19,333 bases of DNA, taken from the NCBI GenBank assembly GCA_050264575.1, contig JBLNGH010000357.1, positions 1-19,333 on the forward strand, read 5' to 3'. The position numbers were made by a program, and so were the translations under genes. Every line of letters starts with the position of its first letter. Position 1 is the first letter of the stretch. Below are positions 12,889-19,333 of the stretch, piece by piece. The DNA comes from DASQFI01 sp050264575 (GTDB taxonomy: Bacteria; Acidobacteriota; Vicinamibacteria; Vicinamibacterales; SCN-69-37). The notes beneath the pieces were generated by a model. It saw only the letters and a program-made list of their open reading frames with translations. It was not told where the DNA came from and made no database searches.

Positions 12889-14790
12889 ATGAGGACCACA
12901 CGCACACTCGCAGCCTTCACCGTTTTCATGCTCCTCGCACCAGGCAGGACCGTCCCTGCCCAGGAGGGTCAGGCGCAGCGCCCGAACCAGGACTCGGCGC
13001 CGTCGCGAAGCACGCAGAAGCCGCCGCTGCACGGCACGCACTGGGTCGCCGTGACGGGGAAACCGCTCGGCGCCGCGGCGGGCGCGATGATCTTCCAGCA
13101 GGGTGGCAACGCGATCGATGCCGCGTGCGCCATGCTCGCCGCGGTCGCGACGATGTGGGACACCCTGGGGTGGGGCGGTGAGACGCAGGCGCTGATCTAC
13201 AACCCGAAGACGAAGAAGGTCATCGGCATCAACGCGCTCGGCGTCGCGCCGACCGGCGCCACCGCCGCGTACTACAAATCGCAGGGCTACAACTATCCGC
13301 CCGAGTACGGCCCGCTTGCGGCGATTACGCCCGGCACGCCCGGCGGATTGATGACGATGCTCGCGGAGTTCGGGACGATGTCGCTGGCGCAGGTGCTCGC
13401 GCCGGCCATCAGCATGGCCGACGGCTACGCGATCGAGGCGCAGGCCGCGAATTCGATCGAACGGCAGAAGGGTGAACTCAAGAAATGGAAATACTCGCCG
13501 CCCGTATTCCTCCCGCATCTGGGTCAGGCGCGCGAAGCGCCCGAGCCCGGTGAAGTCTTCCGGCAGGCGGATCTCGCCGCGACGCTGCGCAAGCTGGTCG
13601 AGACCGAGCAGTCGATGCTCAAAGCCGGCAAGTCGCGCGCAGACGCCATTCGCGCCGCCTACGATCGCTTCTACAAGGGCGACATCGCGCAGGAGATCGT
13701 CCGCGGCACGCGCGAACAGGGCGGTCTGTTCACGACTGAGGATCTCGCCAACTGGAAGGTGAAGATCGAAGAGCCCCTTTCGACGACCTACAAAGGGATC
13801 GAGGTCTACAAGCTGGCGCAATGGCAGCAGGGGCCGGTGCTGCTGCAGTCGCTGAACATCCTCGAGAACTTCGACGTGAAGGCGATGGGCTTCAACAGCC
13901 CGAAGTACCTCCACACGCTGTATCAGACGATGAACCTGGCGTTCGCCGATCGCGATTTCTACTACGGCGATCCGGCGTTTCCGCCCGAGGAGCCGATGCG
14001 CGGGCTGCTCTCGAAGGAGTACGCGAAGAAGCGCGCGGCGATGATGAATCTCGAGAAAAACGATCCGAACGTGAAACCTGGCGATCCGTATCCGTTTCAG
14101 GGCGGGCAGAACCCGTTCATGCAGTACCTCAACGCGTGGCCGCCGCCCAACAAGCCGGTGCGAACGAGCGGCGGCGGCGACGATCGCTCGTGGGATGACG
14201 CGTTCTATGCCGGCACGACGTCGATTCAAGCCGCGGACGCGTCGGGCTGGGTGATCTCGGTGACGCCGAGCGGCGGCTGGATCCCCGCGGTGATTGCCGG
14301 CCGGACGGGCGTCGGTCTCAGCCAGCGCGCGCAGTCGTTCGTCACCGATCCGGCCGAGAGTCCGTTCAATGTGATCGAACCGGGAAAACGCCCGCGCGTG
14401 ACGCTCACGCCGACGCTGGCGATGAAAGACGGGTTGCCGTGGATGGCGTTCTCGGTGCAGGGCGGCGACTCACAGGATCAGAATCTTCTGCAGTGCTTCC
14501 TCAACCTCGTCGAATTCGGGATGACGCCGCAGCAGGCGGTCGAAGCGCCGAACATGAATTCATTCCAGATGCGCAACTCGTTCCAGGATCACTCGCCGCA
14601 GCCGGGCCGCATGCTGCTCGCCGCGTCGGCCTCGCAATCGCTGCGGGCCGAGCTGCAGAAGATGGGCTACACGCTGCAGTTTTCGGAGCGCACGTCGGGT
14701 CCGATTACGGCGATCTGGTTTGATCGCAAACACGGCACGATGTGGGGCGCGGCCAGCAATCACGGCGAGGACTATGGAATTGCGTGGTAG
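12889..14790 (+). CDS. Gamma-glutamyltranspeptidase-family N-terminal nucleophile hydrolase
   Basis: The product has 633 residues with a signal peptide, MRTTRTLAAFTVFMLLAPGRTVPAQ, so it is periplasmic or secreted. GGNAIDAACAMLAAV (72-86), AAITPGTPGG and the two-subunit layout are those of the GGT family, which matures by self-cleavage before a threonine. The cleavage site is AGTTSIQAAD with Thr443 as the predicted nucleophile, aligned with TTHYSVVD of E. coli GGT. The oxyanion-type GG is kept (VQGGDSQ). The arginine that binds the gamma-glutamyl carboxylate is missing: FRExAP is replaced by ALGVAP (Leu117). The PLSSMSPT block reads PRVTLTPT. The enzyme is therefore probably an amidase or acylase with another substrate rather than a true GGT. 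Confidence 0.87.
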   Translation: MRTTRTLAAFTVFMLLAPGRTVPAQEGQAQRPNQDSAPSRSTQKPPLHGTHWVAVTGKPLGAAAGAMIFQQGGNAIDAACAMLAAVATMWDTLGWGGETQALIYNPKTKKVIGINALGVAPTGATAAYYKSQGYNYPPEYGPLAAITPGTPGGLMTMLAEFGTMSLAQVLAPAISMADGYAIEAQAANSIERQKGELKKWKYSPPVFLPHLGQAREAPEPGEVFRQADLAATLRKLVETEQSMLKAGKSRADAIRAAYDRFYKGDIAQEIVRGTREQGGLFTTEDLANWKVKIEEPLSTTYKGIEVYKLAQWQQGPVLLQSLNILENFDVKAMGFNSPKYLHTLYQTMNLAFADRDFYYGDPAFPPEEPMRGLLSKEYAKKRAAMMNLEKNDPNVKPGDPYPFQGGQNPFMQYLNAWPPPNKPVRTSGGGDDRSWDDAFYAGTTSIQAADASGWVISVTPSGGWIPAVIAGRTGVGLSQRAQSFVTDPAESPFNVIEPGKRPRVTLTPTLAMKDGLPWMAFSVQGGDSQDQNLLQCFLNLVEFGMTPQQAVEAPNMNSFQMRNSFQDHSPQPGRMLLAASASQSLRAELQKMGYTLQFSERTSGPITAIWFDRKHGTMWGAASNHGEDYGIAW

Positions 14791-14818
14791 CGCGAGCGGG
14801 GGTGGGGCCCCGCGAGCA
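14790..14818. repeat. 29-bp GC-rich hairpin repeat, copy 2
   Basis: This copy is identical to 1461-1489. It begins on the last base of the TAG stop of the gamma-glutamyltranspeptidase-like gene and is followed by CTAAAAGATGAAG. The placement just after a gene, in the same orientation as copy 1, suggests a 3'-end element. Confidence 0.8.
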
Positions 14819-14897
14819 CTAAAAGATGAAGACAGATCTTCGCGGTTTCTTCGAGTCTGAATCGCATGGTGGCCCCGATCTCGCATGTCTATGAGGA

Positions 14898-15539
14898 ATG
14901 AAGCGATTCAGGCGAGGGAGAGGTCAGCGGCCGAAGCGTGCCGGCCGCGGGAAACGTCGACTGCACACGATGCTGCTCGCAGGGGCGACGGCCGCGTTCG
15001 TGCCGCATACGGGCAAGATCGTGCCCAGATCCCGTCAGCCGTCTCACTCGACCCCGATCGCTGCGCAAAACGTCGTGACACCCGTGCCGCTTCCGACACC
15101 GGCGGGATGGGTCATGGTGTCGACCGAATTCCGGCTGGCGCCGTCGGCCTACGACCATCTCATCAGCGAGGCCGCCGAGCGATACAAGCTCGATCCCGCG
15201 TTGATTCGCGCGGTGATCATGGTGGAATCCGGCTTCGATCCTCAGGCGGTTTCCGAGGCCGGTGCCCAGGGACTGATGCAGCTCATGCCGGAGCTGGCCG
15301 ACGAGCTCGGCGTCACGGACTCGTTCGACCCGCGCGAGAACATCATGGCCGGGTCGAAGTACCTCGGCTACCTCATGGATGTCCACAAGGGCAACGAAGC
15401 GCTGGCGCTCGCGAGCTACAACGCCGGGCCGACCATGGTCGACCGCTACCACGGCGTGCCCCCCTTCGAAGAGACGCGCCGCTACGTGAAATCGATCCAG
15501 GCCATTCTCAAGCGAGATCGCGCGGACTCTGCCGATTGA
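14898..15539 (+). CDS. Lytic transglycosylase, SLT/GH23 domain
   Basis: The product has 213 residues. A basic N-terminus (MKRFRRGRGQRPKRAGRGKR) is followed by a short hydrophobic run, TMLLAGATAAFV, which may serve as signal or anchor. A Pro/Ser/Thr-rich linker then leads to a C-terminal SLT domain (about 82-205). The domain has RAVIMVESGFDPQAVSEAGA with catalytic Glu110, then GLMQLMP, NIMAGSKYLGYLMD and the closing ALASYNAGP. Such enzymes cleave the MurNAc-GlcNAc bond of peptidoglycan to give 1,6-anhydroMurNAc. ATG 14898 has GAGGA right before it; ATG 14970 is an alternative start giving a shorter leader. Confidence 0.88.
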   Translation: MKRFRRGRGQRPKRAGRGKRRLHTMLLAGATAAFVPHTGKIVPRSRQPSHSTPIAAQNVVTPVPLPTPAGWVMVSTEFRLAPSAYDHLISEAAERYKLDPALIRAVIMVESGFDPQAVSEAGAQGLMQLMPELADELGVTDSFDPRENIMAGSKYLGYLMDVHKGNEALALASYNAGPTMVDRYHGVPPFEETRRYVKSIQAILKRDRADSAD

Positions 15540-15544
15540 CGGGG

Positions 15545-15654
15545 GGGAATCGATCTATCGAACTATCGATTTATCGATCTTTGAAAGGCATTCAGTCACG
15601 ACAAAGAGGCTCTTAAATAGATCGATAGATCGATAACCCGATAGATCGATTCCC
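15545..15654. repeat. Long ATCGATCT-word inverted repeat between transglycosylase and ligase genes
   Basis: The left arm (15545-15582, GGGAATCGATCTATCG...) and right arm (15615-15654, ...CGATAGATCGATTCCC) are nearly perfect complements for 38-40 bp, around a 32-base loop. Each arm is a string of ATCGATCT/ATCGATAG-type words. The right arm ends one base before the GTG start of the DNA ligase gene, so it occupies the whole leader, including the usual ribosome-site window. No purine-rich ribosome site is visible. Confidence 0.9.
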
Positions 15655-16530
15655 GTGTCTTTCCCCACCTGGCTCGTTCCCATGGCGGCGACGCTGACGC
15701 AGAAGCGCTTCACGGGACCCGAATGGATTTTCGAGCGCAAGCTCGACGGCATCCGGGTCCTGGCGTTCAAGAACGGCGCCGACGTGCAGCTGTTGTCGCG
15801 GAACAAGCTGCCGCTGAATGGGTCCTATCCCGCGGTCGTCGAGGCCGTCGCCCGGCTTCCCGTGCGCGATGCCGTGCTCGACGGCGAGGCGACCGGCGCC
15901 TGGGGCCGTCAGGGTGATGCGGATTATCACGTCTTCGACATCCTGTGGATCGACGGCCGTGACGTGACGTCGCTGCCGCTCGACGAGCGCCGCGCGCTGC
16001 TCGCGCGCCTGCCGTTGAAACGCCCGCTCGCGCACGTCGCCGCGCTCGACGACCCGGCGCCGTGGGAACGCGCGTGCCGCGAAGGCTGGGAAGGCGTGAT
16101 CGCCAAGCGCCGCGACGCTCCGTACGAGCACCGGCGATCGCCGCATTGGCTGAAGATGAAATGCGAGATCACGCAGGACCTCGTCGTCGGAGGCTTCACC
16201 GATCCGCAGGGCGCGCGGGTGGGTCTGGGGGCGCTGCTCGTCGGCTACTTCGACGGCGATGATCTCGTGTTCGCCGGCAAGGTCGGCACCGGCTTCGATA
16301 CCAGGCTGCTCCTCGATCTTCGCGCCCGGCTCGACGCGCTCGAGATTCCGAAACCGCCGTTCACGAAAGCGGCCGGGCTGCCGCGCCTGCGCGCCCACTG
16401 GGCGCGGCCGGAAATCGTGGTTCAGGTCGCGTTCATCGAATGGACCGGCTACGACAAGCTGCGCCACCCGCGCCTGCTCGGCGTGCGCGACGGCCAGTCC
16501 GCGCGACAAGTCGCGCGGAGAGCGAAATGA
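15655..16530 (+). CDS. ATP-dependent DNA ligase, LigC/LigD ligase-domain type
   Basis: The product has 291 residues and comprises only adenylation and OB-fold domains. Motif I is ERKLDGIR with the predicted AMP-accepting Lys29. VLDGEAT, GVIAKRRDAPYEHRRSPHWLKMKC (motifs IV-V, 147-170) and the OB-fold end IEWTGYDKLRHPRLLG follow. GTG 15655 is chosen because FPTWLVPMAATL matches the usual start of this domain; ATG 15682 would cut it. The protein lacks fused polymerase and nuclease domains. It resembles stand-alone bacterial LigC or a split LigD and seals nicks or ends using ATP. ATGA overlap with the next gene implies co-translation. Confidence 0.9.
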   Translation: MSFPTWLVPMAATLTQKRFTGPEWIFERKLDGIRVLAFKNGADVQLLSRNKLPLNGSYPAVVEAVARLPVRDAVLDGEATGAWGRQGDADYHVFDILWIDGRDVTSLPLDERRALLARLPLKRPLAHVAALDDPAPWERACREGWEGVIAKRRDAPYEHRRSPHWLKMKCEITQDLVVGGFTDPQGARVGLGALLVGYFDGDDLVFAGKVGTGFDTRLLLDLRARLDALEIPKPPFTKAAGLPRLRAHWARPEIVVQVAFIEWTGYDKLRHPRLLGVRDGQSARQVARRAK

Positions 16531-17393
16531 CCTCAGGTCACGTCGTCATCACGCACCCGGACAAGGTGCTGTTTCCTGACGACGGGATCACGAAAGGGGA
16601 GCTGGCGGCGTACTACGAAGCGATCGCGCCGGTGATGCTCCCGCACATCCGGAATCGCCCGGTCACGCTCGAGCGCTATCACAACGGCATCGGCAAGCCC
16701 GGGTTCTTTCAAAAGGACGTCTCGAAGGGGTTCCCGAAGTGGCTGAAGCGCGTCGAGGTGCCGAAGAAGGGCGGCACCGTTCACCATCCGGTCGTCCGCG
16801 ATGCGCGCGGGCTCGTCTGGCTCGCGAATCAGAATTGCATTACGCCCCACGTGTGGACATCGCGCGCGCCGAAGCTGTACCAGCCCGACATCTGCATCTT
16901 CGATCTCGATCCCGGACGCGACGAGCCGGACGTCCTGCGCGCGGCCGCCTTGCTGCTGCGCGATGTGCTCGACGAGCTCGGCCACCGGAGCTGGGTCAAG
17001 ACCTCGGGCTCGAAGGGTTTTCACATTGCCGTGCCGCTCGACGGCAAAACGCACATCGGCGACGTCGCGCGCTTCGCCCATCGTGTGGGCGCGAAACTCG
17101 TGTCGCGCGACCCGGCACACCTGACGCAGGAGTTCAGCAAGGCTGACCGCGGCGGCCGCATCCTCGTCGACACCGGCCGCAATGCGTACAGCGCGACGTT
17201 TGCCGCGGTCTACGCGGTTCGCGCGAAGCCTGGCGCGCCCGTGTCGGCGCCCTGCACGTGGGACGAAATCGAACGCGGCGTCGTGGGCCCGACCGCGTTC
17301 ACGCTCCGCACGATGCCTCAGCGCATCGCCGAGGTGGGGGACCTGTGGGGTGACATGAAAAAGACCTCGGGTTCCGTTTTACGGTTTACGTAA
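16527..17393 (+). CDS. ligD: LigD-type polymerase/primase domain protein (Prim-Pol)
   Basis: The product has 288 residues from ATG 16527, overlapping the ligase stop. The archaeo-eukaryotic primase fold of LigD polymerase domains is clear. PDKVLFPDDGITKGELAAYY opens it, catalytic Asp126 and Asp128 lie in FDLDPG, SGSKGFH (160-166) binds nucleotide phosphates, and Asp215 lies in ILVDTGRN. Such enzymes add nucleotides, often ribonucleotides, to gaps or ends before ligation. Next to a stand-alone ligase this mirrors mycobacterial LigC/Prim-PolC pairs, which are linked to short-patch excision repair, as well as NHEJ. The final residues KTSGSVLRFT and the TAA stop are encoded by an inverted repeat, so the ancestral end was probably near GDMKK. 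Confidence 0.88.
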   Translation: MTSGHVVITHPDKVLFPDDGITKGELAAYYEAIAPVMLPHIRNRPVTLERYHNGIGKPGFFQKDVSKGFPKWLKRVEVPKKGGTVHHPVVRDARGLVWLANQNCITPHVWTSRAPKLYQPDICIFDLDPGRDEPDVLRAAALLLRDVLDELGHRSWVKTSGSKGFHIAVPLDGKTHIGDVARFAHRVGAKLVSRDPAHLTQEFSKADRGGRILVDTGRNAYSATFAAVYAVRAKPGAPVSAPCTWDEIERGVVGPTAFTLRTMPQRIAEVGDLWGDMKKTSGSVLRFT

Positions 17394-17409
17394 AACGGAA
17401 CCCGAGGTC
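17363..17409. repeat. Perfect 20-bp inverted repeat of the AAGACCTCGGGTT family, copy 2
   Basis: The left arm GACCTCGGGTTCCGTTTTAC (17363-17382) and the right arm (17390-17409) are perfect complements around the loop GGTTTAC. The left arm matches the element at 11709 except for one C/T change in the shared stretch. The polymerase gene stop TAA (17391-17393) lies in the right arm. No T-tract follows on the plus strand. Confidence 0.92.
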
Positions 17410-17429
17410 ATACTGCTGACCCGTCCTCC

Positions 17430-18167
17430 ATGCACTTCTTCTCGCTGCTATTCCCATGGGGTCTGATCCTGCAGGCGGTCGCGCTCGTCCATTTCATTCG
17501 GCGCAGGCCGGACGGCATGTGGCTCTGGATCATCATCTTCCTCGGACCGATCGGCGCGGTCGTCTATATAGGCGTGGAGGTCGTGCCCGACCTCGGCCTG
17601 CTGAGGCAATCGTACGACGCGTACGGCCGTCGCAAGCGGATTCGGCTGCTCGAGGCGGTCGTGCTCGAGAACCAGGCGGCTGGAAACTTCGAGGAGTTAG
17701 CCGACCTGTACATGGATGACGGTCAGTACGCGCGGGCGCGTGAGTGCTACGACAAAGCCATCTCGCCGCGCGCCGACCAGCCGGATCCGATCTATCGCCG
17801 CGGCACCGCCAAGATTCACCTGGGCGACTTTGCGTCGGCCGTGCCGGATCTCGAGTACGTCACCACACGCGATCCCAAGTACGACTTCCATCGCGCGATC
17901 GGATTGCTCGCGCACGCGTACGCGAACACCGGACAGGCCGTCAAAGCCGAGACGCTCTTCAAGCAGGCGACCGACGCGTCGACGCTCTCGGAGACGTACC
18001 TCAACTACGCCAGCTTTCTCGCGGCCCAGGGCCGGACCGCAGAGGCCCGCGATTGGGCCCAACGCGTCCTCGCCAGGAAACCGACGATGCCGCGATATTT
18101 ACAGCGCCGGGAGCGCCCCTGGTTTCGGAAGGCCAGCGGCATCCTGAAGAGTCTTCCCAAAGCCTGA
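17430..18167 (+). CDS. Membrane-anchored TPR protein
   Basis: The product has 245 residues. Two N-terminal hydrophobic helices (about 3-23 and 30-52; IIFLGPIGAVVYIGVEVVPD) resemble the PLDc_N-like membrane anchor. Tetratricopeptide repeats then run from about residue 75 to 215: NFEELADLYMDDGQYARARECYDKAI, DPIYRRGTAKIHLGDFASAVPDLEYV, FHRAIGLLAHAYANTGQAVKAETLFKQA and TYLNYASFLAAQGRTAEARDWAQRVL. TPRs bind proteins; no catalytic residues are seen. It lies between two LigD-type polymerase genes in the same direction, but the anchor and fold give no sign of a repair role. No clear ribosome site precedes ATG 17430. Confidence 0.82.
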   Translation: MHFFSLLFPWGLILQAVALVHFIRRRPDGMWLWIIIFLGPIGAVVYIGVEVVPDLGLLRQSYDAYGRRKRIRLLEAVVLENQAAGNFEELADLYMDDGQYARARECYDKAISPRADQPDPIYRRGTAKIHLGDFASAVPDLEYVTTRDPKYDFHRAIGLLAHAYANTGQAVKAETLFKQATDASTLSETYLNYASFLAAQGRTAEARDWAQRVLARKPTMPRYLQRRERPWFRKASGILKSLPKA

Positions 18168-18182
18168 CCGCTTCACGCCTTC

Positions 18183-19333
18183 ATGCCGAGCAAGCCCGAG
18201 AGCGAAGTTCTGACTGTCGCCGGCCGCGAGCTGATCGTGTCAAACCCGCGGAAGGTCTTTTTTCCCGAGCGCGGGTACACCAAGCTCGACGTGGTCGAGT
18301 ACTACGTCGCAGTCGCCGACGGCGCGCTTCGCGCCGCGGGGGGACGACCCAACATGCTCGTTCGGTATCCGAACGGCATCGACGGCGAGTACTTCTATCA
18401 GAAGCGCGCGCCCGATTCGCGGCCCGGCTGGATCGAGGTCGTCTCGCTGCAGTTTCCGTCGGGGCGCACGGCCGACGAGGTCGTGCCGCGCGACGCGGCC
18501 GCGCTCGCCTGGATGGCCAACCTCGCGTGCCTCGAACTGCATCCGCATCCGGTGCGAGCCGAAGATCTCGACCATCCCGACGAGTTGCGGGTCGACCTCG
18601 ATCCGGTGCCGGGTGTCGGATGGGAGCAGATTCGTGAGGTCGCGCGCATCGTGCAGGCGACCCTTCCCGACTTCGGGCTGGTGGGCTGGCCGAAGACGTC
18701 GGGATCGCGCGGACTGCACGTCTACGTCCGGCTCGAGCGGAAATGGACGTTCCCCGAAGTCCGCCGCGCCGCGCTGGCGCTGGCGCGCGAAGTCGAGCGT
18801 CGTGCGCCCACCCTGGCGACGAGCAAGTGGTGGAAGGAAGAGCGGCACGGCGTCTTTCTCGACTACAACCAGAACGCGAAAGACCGCACGGTGGCGGCAG
18901 CGTACTCGATTCGTCCGAAGCCCGATGCCCGCGTGTCCGCGCCGCTCGGCTGGGACGAAATCGCTGACTGCGATCCCCAGGACTTCACGATCGAGACCAT
19001 GCCGCGGCGCTTCGCGAAGCTGGGCGATCGGCACGCGGACATCGATCGCCACCCGTGCTCGCTCGCCGGTCTGCTGGACCTCTCCGCGCGCCACGAACGC
19101 GAGGGGCTCGGCGACGCGCCCTGGCCGCCGCACTATAAGAAGCAGAAAGGCGAGCCGGCGCGCGTGCAGCCGTCCCGCCGCCGCGCCTCCGTGCATCCGC
19201 TCATCGAAATCGGCCGCGCGCAGGTGAAAGCCGACGCGCTGGCCGGCTTCGAACGCTGGAAAACGCGGCATCCGGAGGCGGCGGCGCATCTCGAGCCCGC
19301 CGACGTGCTCGTCGACGCGATGCGGGGAAGGTT
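18183..19333 (+). CDS. ligD: Second LigD-type polymerase domain protein, 3' end beyond the window
   Basis: The frame is open from ATG 18183 to the last base, giving at least 383 residues. The LigD polymerase core is present. NPRKVFFPERGYTKLDVVEYY comes first, then DLD at Asp138/Asp140 (RVDLDPVPG), SGSRGLHVYVRL (173-184) and the third carboxylate Asp227 in FLDYNQN. A Lys-to-Arg change marks the SGxKGxH motif. The core ends near MPRRFAKLGD (about 285). A further ~100-residue basic, His/Arg-rich C-terminal stretch (PPHYKKQKGEPARVQPSRRR) follows, which the paralogue at 16527 lacks. The two polymerases are clearly divergent. It starts 15 bp after the TPR stop and is probably in the same transcript. 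Confidence 0.88.
   Translation, partial: MPSKPESEVLTVAGRELIVSNPRKVFFPERGYTKLDVVEYYVAVADGALRAAGGRPNMLVRYPNGIDGEYFYQKRAPDSRPGWIEVVSLQFPSGRTADEVVPRDAAALAWMANLACLELHPHPVRAEDLDHPDELRVDLDPVPGVGWEQIREVARIVQATLPDFGLVGWPKTSGSRGLHVYVRLERKWTFPEVRRAALALAREVERRAPTLATSKWWKEERHGVFLDYNQNAKDRTVAAAYSIRPKPDARVSAPLGWDEIADCDPQDFTIETMPRRFAKLGDRHADIDRHPCSLAGLLDLSARHEREGLGDAPWPPHYKKQKGEPARVQPSRRRASVHPLIEIGRAQVKADALAGFERWKTRHPEAAAHLEPADVLVDAMRGR

Noticed and set aside
12778..14229. 483-codon minus-strand frame
   Set aside because: It is antisense to the GGT-family gene, very rich in Arg/His/Leu, and has no recognisable domain. Such shadows are expected in high-GC coding sequence.
15545..15654. CRISPR-like array or attachment site
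   Set aside because: The words are short, contiguous and inverted around one loop. There are no equal-length unique spacers and no cas or integrase genes.
18240..19289. 349-codon minus-strand frame at the right end
   Set aside because: It is antisense to the second LigD-type polymerase, whose catalytic motifs are intact, and it has no motifs of its own.

Overview
The window is a GC-rich bacterial chromosome segment. It most likely comes from an Acidobacteriota genome, perhaps class Vicinamibacteria. This is inferred from the ADOP-type ABC permease, the many secreted or lipoprotein-like enzymes (sulfatase, gamma-glutamyltranspeptidase-like, FG-GAP, Tat-exported esterase), the split LigD-type repair genes and the unusual repeat-filled gaps between genes. 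No phage, transposase, CRISPR, tRNA or rRNA was seen.

Layout. Positions 1-1401 hold the 3' part of an ADOP/MacB-like permease. Positions 1402-2108 hold a repeat tract, a frameshifted remnant of a small secreted-protein gene and the duplicated tail of a paralogue. At 2120-4227 come a SAM methyltransferase, then a two-gene unit of a small membrane protein and a PlsC-type acyltransferase. A MATE exporter (4357-5820) converges on a GH15 glucoamylase/trehalase-like gene (5930-7720, minus strand). Next are a secreted conserved protein (7862-8476), a sulfatase (8769-10193) and a convergent small secreted protein (10211-10792, minus strand). At 10942-14790 lie a Tat-exported alpha/beta hydrolase, an overlapping FG-GAP/VCBS propeller protein and a gamma-glutamyltranspeptidase-family enzyme, followed by a lytic transglycosylase (14898-15539). 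The end of the window is a DNA-repair block: an ATP-dependent DNA ligase (LigC/LigD ligase type) overlapping a LigD-type polymerase gene, a membrane-anchored TPR protein, and a second LigD-type polymerase gene that runs off the end.

The most striking feature is not a gene. Nearly every gap, and several gene ends, carries short-word repeat arrays or near-perfect inverted repeats. Each is built from a different 7-9 bp word (GAAGTTC, ATTGGTA, ATCGATCT, GGAAAGCC, GACCTGAAG) or from a shared hairpin family, AAGACCTCGGGTTYCGTTTT. Three genes end inside such a repeat and take their stop codon from it. One gene has the hairpin in frame inside its signal peptide, one has a collagen-like N-terminus made by a 9-bp repeat, and one starts at the first base after a repeat. 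These elements seem to be added repeatedly at gene boundaries in this lineage and to rewrite protein ends. Their mechanism cannot be read from this window.
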